Shown: positions 36,390-47,967 of the stretch, one piece after another
Layout: each line of letters opens with the position of its first letter
How positions within the stretch are numbered: the first letter of the stretch is position 1
Assembly (NCBI GenBank): GCA_026545765.1
Contig: CM048842.1
Location: forward strand, 69,850,371-69,914,370
DNA length: 64,000 bases
Direction of reading: 5' to 3'
Origin: Plantago major
Taxonomy: Eukaryota > Streptophyta > Magnoliopsida > Lamiales > Plantaginaceae
Notes under the pieces: model-generated
What the model saw: the letters and a program-made list of their open reading frames with translations, nothing else
Database searches by the model: none
Told to the model about the DNA's origin: nothing
Program-made: the position numbers and the translations under genes

Positions 36390-38320
36390 TAATTTCAATT
36401 TAGGAACTCAATTCGAGGCGTAAACGAACTTTATGAATGAGATAATCTAAACTTGGGAACTCAACTCGAAAAGTAAAATTCAACTTTATGAATGAGATAA
36501 TTAGAACGTGGGAACTCAATTCCAAGGTCAAACAAACTATAAGAATGAGATAATTACAACTTGGAAACTCTATTCGGATAATAAACCACATTATATGGGA
36601 AAAATACTCTAATGAAGGAATGATTCAAGCACATGAACTTAATTCGAAAGTAAACTCAACTCAAAAAATGGGATAATTCTAACTAGGAAAATCAATTCGT
36701 ATGACAAATCAACTATAACAACGAGATAAAAAACACTTGAAAACTTATAAGTTCGAACGGTAAGCTCAAATTTTAGAATTAAATTGTTCCTACATGGAAG
36801 CTCAACGTGAAAGCAAACAAAATTCTAAGAATGGGATCACTGCAATTTGAAAACTCAATTTGAAGTTAAAATCAACTAAAAAAAAAGGATAAATCCAACT
36901 TGAGAACTCTATTTGAATAGTAAACCACACTATATGAAAAAATTATTGGAATAAATACATAAATTCCTCAGGAACTCAATTCAAAGGGTAAACACACTTT
37001 AGCAATGAGATAATTTGAACTTGAAAATTCAATTCAAAGGTTAATCTCAACTTTAAGAATGAAGTAATTTTTAATTGAGAACTCCATTTGAAGTACAAAA
37101 CAACTGTAAGAATAATATAATTCAACTTGGGAACTCTAATGCAAGGATGATCCATGCTATTTGAAAATAATCTAACAATGAGATAATTCCGAATTAGGAA
37201 TTTTGCTCAAACGGTAGAAATATTCTACGATTGAAATCATTTAAACGTAAAACTATATTAGAAACGTAAGCCACTTTATGTGGTAAAATACTCTAAGAAT
37301 ATGATAATTTCATTTGAAAACTCAAGTCGAGGGATAAACAAACTCTAAGATTGTTATAATTATAATTTGGAGACTACATTCGAAGACCAAACCATGCTAT
37401 ATGAAGAACTTATTCAAAGAAAGGGTGCTTCCAACTTATGTACTCAACTCAATTGGTATTCAACTTGAGAACTCTAATGCAAGGATGAACCATGCTATTT
37501 AAAAATAATCTAACAATGAGATAATTCTGAATTAGAATTTTTTTTCAAACGGTAAAAATATTCTACTATTGAAATCATTTAAACGTAAAACTATATTAAA
37601 AACTTAAGCCATGTATGTGGTAAAATACTCTAAGAATATGATAATTTCATTTGAGAACTCAAGTCGATGGGTAAACAAACTCTAAGATTGTTATAATTAC
37701 AATTTGGGGACTACATTCGAAGACTAAACCATGCTATATGAAGAACTTATTCAAAGAAAGGGTACTTCCAACTTATGGACTCGACTCAATTGGTAGTATA
37801 AACCCAACTATAAAAATGTGGTCAATCTAACTTGAAAACTCAAATTGACAAGCAAACCAACTACAAAAATGTGATAATTATAACTTGGAGACTATATTGA
37901 AAGGTAAAGCTCATTATTTGGAATAGTTAGTTGCACATTTGGAACTCAGACCAACTCTAATAATGAGGTAATTACAACTTTAGGACTCTATTGAAAGGGT
38001 AAATCACAATGTATGGAAATATTCTCTAAGAATGGGGTACGTAATTAATTTGAACTTGACAACTAAATTCGATGTATAAACCAACTTTGAAAATGAGATA
38101 ATTACAACTTGAAAACTTTAATTTGAATAGTAAACCACGTTTTGTGGTAAAATCCTCAAAAAAAGGATTCCAAATTTGGAACTCAAAAATAATTTATATT
38201 TGCAACCTTGGAACTCAACTTTAAGAATAATATTATAATTTTAACTCATAGAATTTTATATTTGCAATCTTGGAACTCAACTTTAAGAATAATACTATAA
38301 TTTTAATTCATGAACTGAAT
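36390..38320. repeat. Diverged minisatellite, unit about 53-57 bp, with a 338-bp higher-order duplication
   Basis: About 33 degenerate units follow each other, each built from GAGATAATTACAACTTGG, GAACTCAATTCGAA and GTAAACCAACTATAAGAAT-type words. Units differ strongly, so the array is old. Inside it a block of several units, 37133-37470, is repeated almost unchanged at 37471-37808, a recent higher-order duplication. No gene is seen in it or its immediate flank 36104-36390. Confidence 0.85.
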
Positions 38321-39890
38321 TCGCCACTATTTTGGTTTACAAGTAGGTGTTTAACAAAATTTGGAGGTAGCGTTATGTTTGCGTTATTAAATTGTACTCC
38401 ATATTGCCTTCCATCTTTTTGATACTCAATGCAATTTATATATGTCGTTGCATTGCCACATGATAAGGCCTCCATGAATAATATAATTTATTTTTTATGC
38501 CTTTGACCGTAATGTTAGAGAGGTAATGAGAGGTGCAAGTGGGAGTCAATGAGAAACCATTAAGTAGATTAGTTGTCGTATTTATTGGACACTTAAAACA
38601 TATATAACCAGTTATACTGAAGGGTAGCAAACACGATATCATGCCCGCACCTCCTTGATCATTTAAAAGACCTGAGTGAATTTCTCTAATATGTACTTAT
38701 ATTTGTTATTTTACAATTATGGTGGATCCAAGGTCAAGGTTGAAATCATCAGGAAACTTATGGTTATTGCGTGTTGGAGGGGGGCTAAAGTCAATGGAAC
38801 AAATGACGACGATGTCCATATGAAATTGTTCAAAAGATCCTTATGCATAGGGCCCAATCACTGCAATGGTTAAGATCACATATCCTTCGCCATTAGATCA
38901 TGTTGGTGAAGGTTAATACTTCTTGAACATGGACAGTTTCAGCCCGGCAAAAAACTACATTATTATGTTTTATTAATTTATTTTAATTTTTTACCTAAAA
39001 TTACGCGCCCACCCTAATGCATTAAGTTCTCAATCGGGGTGGATGGAGTACATAGATAGTTTCAACTAGATAAGAATATTGGGTATCAACCCATTGGGTC
39101 CTTAACGGGATTAGTTCGGGTTGTTTTCAGCCCGTTTAAAAGCTTATAAAACAGACTCATGAACATAAATAAATTTGAAAATTGAGAATCTGAAAACGAG
39201 TTTATTTTGCCTTATTTTCAAACGGGTCAGACGAGTTGATTTTAGTAAACACCTATCCGATGATTTACTTGTAAATAATTATCGTGTTCAGGTCGTCGTA
39301 TACATGCAAATGACCATAACCAATATGAATCAACCCTTTAGTTTCAAACGGGTTCGATTAAGTTGGACCTTACCCATTTAAAAGCTAAACCTGAGAAAAT
39401 ATAGGGTAATTCAGGAAACGATAATTCTCAAAAAAAAAAGAAAGAAAAGGAAATGATAAGATTATGGAATCCCATTGGTTGCATTGGAGATGTGCTTCTG
39501 TTTGAAATCAATGTCAAAGAAGGAACACAATACACTTATTTAATTGACATTTTCACCAGATTACACGAACTTGCTACGGGCCATAACCAACATTGTCTAC
39601 AGGCAAAAAAATTTGCACCCTTTAAGGTAACTTATTATGCTTCATTTGGTTTGAGGAAAAATGTGGAAAGGAAAAAGAATAGAGAAAAATAAGATTTTAA
39701 GGAAAATGTGTTAGGGAAAAAAATCTTTCCTTATTTTGTTTTCTGCTGAGTACAACTAATATATGAACTTTTTTTTTTTTTTTTTGCTTTGCAGTCGATT
39801 AAATTCTATTATGAGCATGTATTGTTGTTAGTTTGAGTACTCTAATTATGCCGATTGAATTATCCTCTTTCTGGTATATTATTAAAAGTA
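38321..39890. other. AT-rich DNA, probably the body of a Helitron
   Basis: No convincing gene. 39453-39630 has an open frame (CIGDVLLFEINVKEG...YLIDIFTRLHELATGHN) ending at a possible donor AAGGTAAC. It reads like an exon of something I do not recognise. A Helitron end follows at 39925, so this may be captured sequence. No Helitron 5' end was fixed. Confidence 0.35.
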
Positions 39891-39897
39891 AATTATT

Positions 39898-39925
39898 CCG
39901 TGGCATCGCCACGGGTTATTACTAG
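39898..39925 (+). mobile_element. Helitron 3' terminus
   Basis: A GC hairpin CCGTGGC-ATC-GCCACGG (39898-39914) is followed after a few bases by CTAG (39922-39925) and a T. This is the standard 3' end of Helitrons, which insert between A and T. Confidence 0.8.
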
Positions 39926-40194
39926 TAAATGACTATATTTTACACCCCTCTAGAAATTCGAGCTTTTAGATGAGATGTAATTCTATCATGTTATCAGAGT
40001 CATTAGCTCACGTCCACTTGGATTCGAATCTCCACGGAAACAATCTCCGCCACATATTAAATTTCACTCGAATGGACTCCCCAAAGATGTTGAAACTGAT
40101 CACGAGTGCAGAAGAGTATTGGAGTATTAATATAAATGACTAGATTTCACATTCTCTACAAATTCGAACTTTTAGATGAGATGAAATTCTACCA
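39926..40194 (+). mobile_element. TRIM (terminal-repeat retrotransposon in miniature)
   Basis: The right repeat 40120-40194 (TGGAGTATT ... TCTACCA) is matched by 39926-39988 (AAATGACT ... TTCTATCA), which lacks its first bases. Directly after the left repeat lies TGTTATCAGAGTC (39989-40001), close to the initiator-Met tRNA primer-binding site. No coding capacity. The left repeat is cut by the Helitron end. Confidence 0.75.
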
Positions 40195-40436
40195 AGCAAA
40201 CCCACCCTTAGCCACAAATAGTTTCCTCACAATTAGTTGAGGAAACTAAAATGCTTCCCTTACTGGATCAATGTCATAACAACGGAGAAACGACTGTCCA
40301 ATTATTCCAAGAAGAAAAGGTCCAATTAGAGTAGGATGACTATCGTGGGCTAGACAGAAATGGACTGTCTTAATTTGCAAGGAGGGAACGTCCAATTTAC
40401 TTACAGTACAAATTCAAGAACGTCAACTCTATATTC

Positions 40437-42303
40437 TGTAGCGCCCTAAATTTTAATACACGAATTATGAAAAATATAACTCGTGCTAGTTCGTGAGCTT
40501 GTAAATTCGATGAACTTGACTTGTAAAAAGATAAAACGTTACTAAACGCCTTGTGCGTCAAAAGACTTGACATGAAATTCTTGATACTAAACTGTGAACT
40601 AGTAAAATAATATTGCGGAACTTTAAAATCGTAAACTCTTGGATACAAAGTTTATAAATCGTGAGACTGAAAATGGTAAAGACGCTTTTGATAGTGATCA
40701 CTGCTCCGGCAACGCTCGCCACTCCGATCAACTCGGCTTCAAACCTAAAATTGATATTTAGAAAGGGGTCAGCCGTGACCACTGGCTGAAGAAGCTCCAT
40801 GCACGTGTCATGACCTAAGGTTCTATCTTCATGTCTTATAAATCTTTTAGTCTTTCTTAATGCAATGCAACTTAACACCTGACCTGACCCTGAACACTTA
40901 ACACTTGAACTTGTTCTTCTTGAAAACTTCTTTAACTTGAACTTGAAACTTGTCTTGAAGCTTTATATTTAAATGTCTTAAAAAATAACATGATCGCGAG
41001 CTCACTTGGCATCGTAGGTTCCTATCCTGGCCATGGTGGCTATCTGCTGGCCTCAGGTCACTTTCGTGACCCTATCCGTTGAATAAATAAAAACTGACAG
41101 CCTCAGGACCTTGGTCCCTATCCGCTGAACATGAACTAATAACTGCACCACAACTACCGGGATATTTCCCTACGAGCCATTTACTTATCTTTAACTTTGA
41201 AACTTACTTTACTTTAAACCTTTAAAGTCTTGTTAGAGTTAATGCACAATTCTAAACTCTAACTCATTAATACATGGACTAGTGTGTGTGCGTATACAAT
41301 ATATAATATATAAGTTATTTACATCAACAAACACAAATGTAACATATGCTTGGGTCATAGAATCATCACTGGCCATAAGTTTCGAACATAAATATCACAT
41401 TGACATAAGTATAGTAACAGCAGCACATCTTGATGAATAACATGCATGCCTATCCAATTCCATCACAAAACATGTTATAGATCATGTATTAACATAGTAG
41501 TAATATATCTGTAGACCCGAGAACGAAACCTCATGAACATTAGTCTAAGAAGCTTAGATAATATAATACATAGAGTACACATAGATCACATTAATCCCTT
41601 CAGTAACACAGACACTTAGCTAATCAAAAGTTCAATCTTTCAAATTAATCTAATAATATGTATGCGGCACAAGCCCCCGTTTTGTTACAATAACTAATAA
41701 CTAAGAAAACTTGCTAATACTTGCAAATATCACATATTATAACATAAATTACAATCAACTAAATAATCATGAATGAAACCTTAGGAAAATTTATATACAA
41801 CATAACTTATACTTCTAACACTAAACACATAAACGTGAATGGCCTTAGGGGAACTTGCCTTGAAATCAAACAACGCAAAACCCCTACGCCAACCACGAAC
41901 AAATCTGGCCTTCACCAACACGATGCTGCTCTTTCACTTGACCCAAAATATAATATGAACCAACTGGGAGAAAGAAGGGTGTTAAGGTGCTGGAGAAGAA
42001 CGATGTGAGCTTTGGGGCGTTGGAAAAGAAGTTCTCAACGTGTGTTTGCTGATCAACTTGTAACTGTCATCCTTGATGATTAAGATAGGATTTAATGTAA
42101 TTAATTTGTGCAAAGGAGTGGCTGAATTAATGAGGCTGTCTAAAGGGTTCAAAAGAAATTGGGCTAATAATAGATTAGATATTGGGCTTAAACTGAATGG
42201 ATAAACGATTCGGATAAAGGCGATAGCCCACGAATCACGCTCTGACGCTCCGATTCGTTCTAAAACGCTAAAAATCGATCTGAGAAATTTTTGGGCTATT
42301 ACA
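40437..42303 (-). mobile_element. Gypsy LTR (3' LTR of a minus-strand element), 1867 bp
   Basis: On the minus strand it starts TGTAATAGCCCAAAAATTTC and ends GGGCGCTACA. The bases just upstream on that strand (42304-42350) read ATTCGAGGTCGAATCTTTTT and then a purine-rich AGAAGGTGGTTAGAT, the usual end of a Ty3-Gypsy pol gene and polypurine tract. So this is a 3' LTR, with internal DNA to its right. Confidence 0.75.
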
Positions 42304-42492
42304 ATCTAACCACCTTCTAAAAAGATTCGACCTCGAATCTTGCTGAAACCCAACTAACCAAAAGAAAAACAAAGCACATAGGTACATATCTTCACATCAA
42401 CATGTATAAAACATCACCACAACAAACAACTGCTCACACATACAATTAGATAAAAATCACAACATGAAACTACGATCAATCACATATGCATA
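42304..42492 (-). mobile_element. Remnant of Gypsy internal region
   Basis: Short piece upstream (minus sense) of the LTR holding the end of pol and the polypurine tract. It is cut off at 42493, where the CACTA element begins. Confidence 0.6.
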
Positions 42493-42524
42493 CACTACAA
42501 GAATATTGAGTTAAAACGATGGAA

Positions 42525-42900
42525 AGGGGCGACGGATTTTATCGTCGCCCCATAGCGACGGATCGCTAGATTTGGCGACGGATTTTATCTGTCGCCAAAT
42601 CTAGCGACGGATTGAAATTATCCGTCGCTTATTAGCGACGGATAATTTTATCCGTCACTATATGGGCGACGGATTTTATTAATCCGTCGCCCGGTGTTTG
42701 ACTTTTTTAAAAAAAAAAGAAAATTAAATATTAACGACGGATAAATTATCCGTCGTTAATATTTATATGTAAAAAAAATAAATTAAAACTGGCGACGGAT
42801 GTGTTATCCGTCGCTACGGGGCGACGGATAACTATCCGTCGCCCCGTATAGCGACGGATCGCTATTTTGGGCCGACGGATACGTGTCCGTCGGCCCAGAA
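42525..42900. repeat. CACTA subterminal inverted repeats
   Basis: More than a dozen copies of GCGACGGAT/ATCCGTCGC alternate in orientation with short spacers, making a series of potential hairpins. These are the expected binding sites for a TNP1-like protein. Confidence 0.85.
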
Positions 42901-43179
42901 AGGTTTAATCGGAAGGGGGCTGAAGCAGAAGCCATTTTCGACCATTTTTCTTCTTCGTTTTTCTTCCTTTTTCCTCCGTCAAATCCGTCCATTTGTTGTC
43001 GATTCTTCCCAATCTTGGTGTCAATTCGAAGATCGTTTGACGAGGAGCTCGTTTCTTCCTTCAATTTCAAATTTCATCCGCTATTTTCTTCGGAATCAAA
43101 GGTATTACTTCTAAACCCTAACTTTTGAAAAATTGGGATTTTTTTTTTGATTTTTGACTACTTATTCTCAATTGTATGT

Positions 43180-43520
43180 TTATATGAAGTATGTAGTAGC
43201 TTGTTTAGTTAATTTGATCAATTATATGTAATTTGATTAATTTGATTTGTATATTTAATTTTATAGTTAGTTAGTTAATTTGATATGAATATATGTAGTA
43301 ATTCAATATGTATGTATGTTAATTCGATAAGTATGTATGTAGTGAAGTATGTATGTTAATTAAGTATGTATGTAGTTGGTTTAGTTAGTTTAGTTAATTT
43401 GATATGTATGTTAAGTATGTATGTAGTAATTTGATATGTATGTGTAATTTGATATGCATGTTAAGTATGTATGTAGTTAGTTTAGTTAATTTGATATGTA
43501 TGTAAGTAGTAGTTGGAGTT
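43180..43520. repeat. Degenerate GTATGTAT/TTAATTTGATAT repeat in the CACTA leader intron
   Basis: Irregular repeats of ATTTGATATGTATGT and AAGTATGTATGTAGT. A likely splice donor (CAAAGGTATTAC, about 43100) lies to the left, so this is probably the first intron of the transposase transcript. Confidence 0.6.
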
Positions 43521-43799
43521 GATTTGATAAATTCGTATATGTACTAAATTACGAGGATGTAGTTAAGTGTTTTGAGCGACGGATAATATGTTGATTATAT
43601 TAACGTGTAATTTATAATTTATAACTCGTAGTAGTAAAACACTTAATAAATTTTGTAACATATCGAAAACTTAATAATTAATTTATAAGGAACGTATAAT
43701 AATTAACAATTAATCTCTACAATCTTCTTATCCGAATTGGAATCGATCTAATAAATTAAATACGATCTAATCAATTGGAACAGGTTAAAAAGGTATACA

Positions 43800-44216
43800 A
43801 TGAATTCCGACCGCTCATGGATGTACGATCGTACGGCGGTAAATGGCAGAGTTTCTAGGAGTTTTGTAGAAGGGGTTAAAGATTTCATGTCGTTTGCCAT
43901 GGGACGTCCGGCTTGTGCAACTGGGGGGTTGATAAAGTGTCCTTGCACATTGGAAACCTGTAGAAACAAGCAATTTATGACTCCTACAGCAGTATTCGAT
44001 CACTTGCGACGTTATGGATTCATGCCTGACTATCATGTATGGATTCATCACGGTGAGGAAGCACCGTCCATGGCATACCTCCAATGGAGGGAGAGGCGGG
44101 GTTTGGGGCTGCCTATTGAGTGCCTTTCTACTTGTCGGAACATGTGCATGGTGTATTGGGAGGAGGATGTAGATCTGTTGGAATGCAAGTTCTGTGGTAG
44201 GGAGCGTCACAAGTGA
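43800..44216 (+). pseudogene. TNP2 N-terminal copy with internal deletion
   Basis: Starts MNSDRSWMYDRTAVNG, the transposase-associated domain of plant CACTA transposases, with Cys motif IKCPCTLETCRNK. After HHGEEAPS it jumps to RGLGLPIECLSTCRNMCMVYWEED, which in the second copy lies several hundred bases further. So this copy has lost the segment between and stops at RERHK. It is a truncated tandem duplicate of the gene at 44486. Confidence 0.8.
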
Positions 44217-44485
44217 TGAGGAGGGGGCTGTAAGAGAAAGAATCATTTGATAATCCGTTTTGTCTCTAGGCTTGTATAACTAGTAATCATTAGTTGATAT
44301 ATGAAACCAAACATTATGGTAAAGTTGAAGCTAATTTAACTTATATTATATAATGCCGTAACAATTGATGTTGAAGCTAATATAACTTATATTACGTAGC
44401 AATTGATTGAAATTGATTTATTATTGTAAATTATAGACCTTGATCTAATGAATTCAAATGTGTCAGGTTATTATCTAATTATTCA

Positions 44486-46317
44486 ATGAATACTGATCGT
44501 TCATGGATGTATTGTCGTACTCTAAATGGTAGAGTTCAATCGAGTTTTCTGAAAGGGGTTGAAGGTTTCATTGCATTTGCTATCTCAAATCTGGCTTGTG
44601 TAAAGGATGGGTTGATAAAGTGCCCTTGTGCAATGAAACAGTGTAGAAACAAGCAATACGTGACTCTTACAGCGGTAGTCCAGCACTTGAGGAAAAATGG
44701 ATTCCTGCCTGCGTATCAGGTATGGAATCATCATGGTGAGGAAGCAGCACCGTCCAATACATATGACCAATACAGACAGCGTGGAAGGAAGAGAAAAAAT
44801 GAACAAGTCGGGGAACAAAGTACATCTGAAGGCGATGCTATTCGAGCTCGAGTCGAACAAATGGTGTATGATGCTGCAGGGGCAGAGTTCATGGACACAA
44901 CTAACACTGAAACCGAGGTGGAGGTGGAGGAACCACCGAATCCCGAGGACAGGTGTTCTTTGACTTGTTAGAATCATCAAGGAAGCCGGTTTATCCGGGG
45001 TGTAAGCTCACTGAGTTGTCTTTGTTGGCTCGGCTAATGAGTTGTAAGGTAATGGCCAGCAATCTGAAACGAGCTTCAATGAATGGGTTGACGTAATGTC
45101 GGACCTTTGTCCTGAAGAAAACCTAGTTCCCACCAACTTTTACCAAGCAAAGAAAAAGATGCGGGGTTTAGGGTTGCCTGTGGTAACCATAGACTGTTGT
45201 CCGAAAATGTGCATGATCTATTGGGAGGAGGATGCAGATCTAATACAATGCAAGTTCTGTGGTAAGGAACGGTACAAGCGTTACAAGGAGGGGGCTGCAA
45301 AGAAACGACAGAAGAAAAATCTCCCACATAAGAAAATGTAGTACTTCCCTCTAGCACCTCGTTTGAAGAGATTGTATTCTTCAAGCGCTTCTGCGGATAA
45401 AATGGAGTGGCACAAGGAGCGAGTAATCTCGGATAATGTAGAAGATGGTAGAATGGACCATCTAGCAGACTCACCCGTATGGAAATCGTTTGACAAGACA
45501 TATCCAGAGTTTGCAGCCGAATCCAGAAATGTACGATTGGGACTTTGTAGGGATGGTTTTAACCCATTCGGGAGTGAACGAAAATACTCTTGTTGGCCAG
45601 TTATGCTCACACCATACAACTTGCCCCCCGGTGAGTGCATGAAGGAGCCATTCATGTTTCTGACTGCGTTGGTGCCTGGGCCGAAAGATCCTGGACTGAC
45701 GTTGGATGTTTTCTTGCAACCCCTAATCAAGGAGCTGATCGAATTGTGGACGGATGGTATCCCTGCATATGATGTGTCGACCAAAAAGAACTTCACCTTG
45801 AGAGCAGCTCTTCTTTGGACCGTGAGTGACTTTCCTGCGTACTCCATGCTATCTGGAAGGAAAATCGCAGGGAAATATGCATGTTCACATTGCTTGGAGG
45901 ATACTGATGCATTTAGACTGAAGGGTAGTGGAAAATTTTATTGGTTTGATTGTCATCGTAGGTTGCTAGAAAGTGACCATTCGTTCAGGAAGAACAAGGA
46001 TAAATTCTTGAAAAATAAAGTCGTCAACAAAAAAGCCCCGAGAAGACTTACTGGTGCACAAATTCTTGCGGAGATTGATATGTTGGGTCTTATGAAGGTG
46101 ACTGAACTTGGGTGGATGAAGCATAACGAGAAAATTGGTAAAAATTTTGGTTGGAGGAAGAGAAGCATCTTCTGGGACTTGCCTTATTGGAGCAGTCTTC
46201 TTATCCGTCACAACTTAGATTTCATGCACATTGAGAAGAACGTGTTCGAGAACTTGTTCAATACACTTTGCAACATTGAGGGAAAAATAAAGGACAATGC
46301 AAAGTCTAGAGCCGAGT
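44486..46317 (+). pseudogene. TNP2 transposase of the CACTA element, interrupted
   Basis: Starts MNTDRSWMYCRTLNG (transposase-associated domain) and runs to 44971. It continues in another frame through VMASNLKRASMNG and then 45096-45341 (LCPEENLVPTNFYQAKKKMR, MCMIYWEEDADLIQCKFC). An in-frame TAG at 45339-45341 separates it from 45363 onward (LYSSSASADKMEWHKE, PYNLPPGECMKEPF, SHCLEDTDAFRLKGSGK, HNLDFMHIEKNVFENLFNTL), the TNP2 catalytic region. The reading frame is cut by the Copia LTR at 46318. The C-terminal part is not in the window. It carries at least two frameshifts and one stop. Confidence 0.88.
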
Positions 46318-47950
46318 TGTTAGTCCAGATAACGGCAAAGTAAAAGACTGGAGGGGGGGGGGGAGGGTGAATAGTCTTTTAAAACTTTTGTCGATAAAAA
46401 CTATTTCTCAGATATCTGAGTAGATATCTGATACTTATAATCAGAGCGCGGAAGACTTAAGATAGATAAGTACAGAAAAGTAAATAACACAGCAAGTATA
46501 GTGGTATCTGGAGGTGGCGTAATCCTCCAACTAATCCACTTCGGTCTTCCAAAGACCTAGAATTCACTAGAATAGATAATTGAGGTCACCTTACAAAAAT
46601 CCTATTCTAAGATTCCTTAAACAGATGGTTCCCAACCAAATGTTCCCCCTGAGTTGTTCCCGCTTTCCACCAAGTACTTCTGTACTCGAAACCTTTTGAG
46701 CTATTCCTAGCTTTCCAAGCTAAGTACTTCATGCTCAATAACCTTGAGTTATTCCTTAGTTACCCAAATCAAGTACTTCCTATACTCCGTTAACCTTGGA
46801 GTTATTCCCGATTTTCAAACTAAGTGCTTCACATACTCCACGATGATGGTGTTGGTTTCGTTTGAGTTGTCGGATGAGCTTCTTTAATAACTTTTGATTA
46901 ATCAGATAGCTCTGTGAATCAAGTATACTTAATACACTTTGCAATGTATGGTATCTTGTTCTTTTTACTGACCCAAGTCTTAGATAAGTGTTCAAGAGAA
47001 TGAATCTCAGATACTTGATCTTTCGTTTCAACTCTTTCACAGATAGCTGTGCTTGTTTAGTATCATGACACTTAGAACTTTAGTGCTACTTAAGATCAAG
47101 AGCTTTGGTCGCAACAGAAAGCTTTGAGGATAAGTAATTTGCTTTGAGAGAGTAAGATGTTCAGTAAGTTCTGTGTTTCAGCGTCGTGTCTTCTCAAGCT
47201 GTCTAAGTGTTGATATTTATAGATGAATTTGAGTGCCGTTTGAATAGTATCCGTTAGGCTCAAGTTCAAACTATAGATATCTGTGTAATCTTATGTGAGT
47301 TTTGTCTTCTTCTTGACTGCCGTTGCTTTTGTTCGACATCTCCGTCCGTGCATTAAATGTATTGTACTATACTTTTTGTCTGTAGTGCCAACGGAACTAT
47401 GCTTTATGTCGAGACTAGTATTATCGATTCTTTGCGTCCTTATCTTCAATCTTGAGATACCACTTTTATTGAAACAACTTTGTTTGCAATATATATATTT
47501 CTTTTCGTAAATGTGGTTAAAGCTCAAGGTATCGAGAATAGATATCTGTGGACACTTTCCTTGTTTTCGATAGACCTTTCATTTCTCGAGATATCTCTTG
47601 TGACACGGTTGTTTAAAACTATTTGTGTCTTCAAGATATGTCGCTAAGGTATCTGAAAAAGCTTCATTTGATAATCTTGTGCAGTTTCTTCAAGTCTTCA
47701 ATGTCATTGAGCTTGTTCTGCTTGGATGTCTTCTTCTTGGTCTTCTCTTCATAAAATAAAAATTACATTTTGAGACCTAACATCCTATACAAGATTAGCT
47801 AGACTATCATACTTAGTGGGTTTCCTCTTTTACAATGTTCAAGTGAACCAAGAGTACTAATCACCTTTCAGAGACTAAGATAAGTCATCATGTTCCTGAT
47901 CAAAATCTAAACAGATATTTCTGACAAAATATCTAACAAATTTCCTAACA
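46318..47950 (-). mobile_element. 3' LTR of SIRE-type Copia element A, 1633 bp
   Basis: On the minus strand it begins TGTTAGGAAATTTG (47950) just after a polypurine tract, and ends GGACTAACA at 46318. It carries ATATCTGA-type repeats, and its 3' two thirds match 56705-57771, the LTR of element B. It interrupts the CACTA TNP2 gene. A poly-G/C run near 46351-46362 is unreliable in length. Confidence 0.85.
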
Positions 47951-47966
47951 AATTTCCCCCTTTTTG
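47951..47966 (-). promoter_or_regulatory. Polypurine tract of element A
   Basis: On the minus strand AAAAAGGGGGAAATT ends directly before the LTR TG. This is where plus-strand DNA synthesis starts in LTR retrotransposons and it fixes the LTR border and the element's orientation. Confidence 0.8.
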
Positions 47967-47967
47967 A

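Larger units (their letters stand above)
42493..46317 (+). mobile_element. CACTA (En/Spm) transposon, left part
   Basis: Begins with the terminal motif CACTACAAGAA (42493). A subterminal zone to about 42900 is packed with GCGACGGAT and its complement ATCCGTCGC, often as facing pairs that form hairpins. The TNP2 transposase reading right follows. The element is interrupted at 46318 by a Copia insertion; its right end is outside the window. A 3-bp duplication ATA precedes the left end but cannot be confirmed at the other side. Confidence 0.9.

Noticed and set aside
36390-38320. CRISPR-like or protein-repeat array
   Set aside because: Units are contiguous and diverged with no unique spacers and no open frame; a plant minisatellite explains it.
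39989-40060. tRNA or tRNA-derived SINE suggested by TATCAGAGTC and GGATTCGAATCT
   Set aside because: No cloverleaf can be formed; the flanking direct repeats and their position make it a primer-binding site in a TRIM.
42804-43128. ORFs on both strands in the CACTA subterminal zone
   Set aside because: They translate palindromic binding repeats and the transcript leader.
46351-46362. G-quadruplex or functional poly-G tract in the LTR
   Set aside because: Homopolymer length is unreliable, and the corresponding site in element B has only six C.
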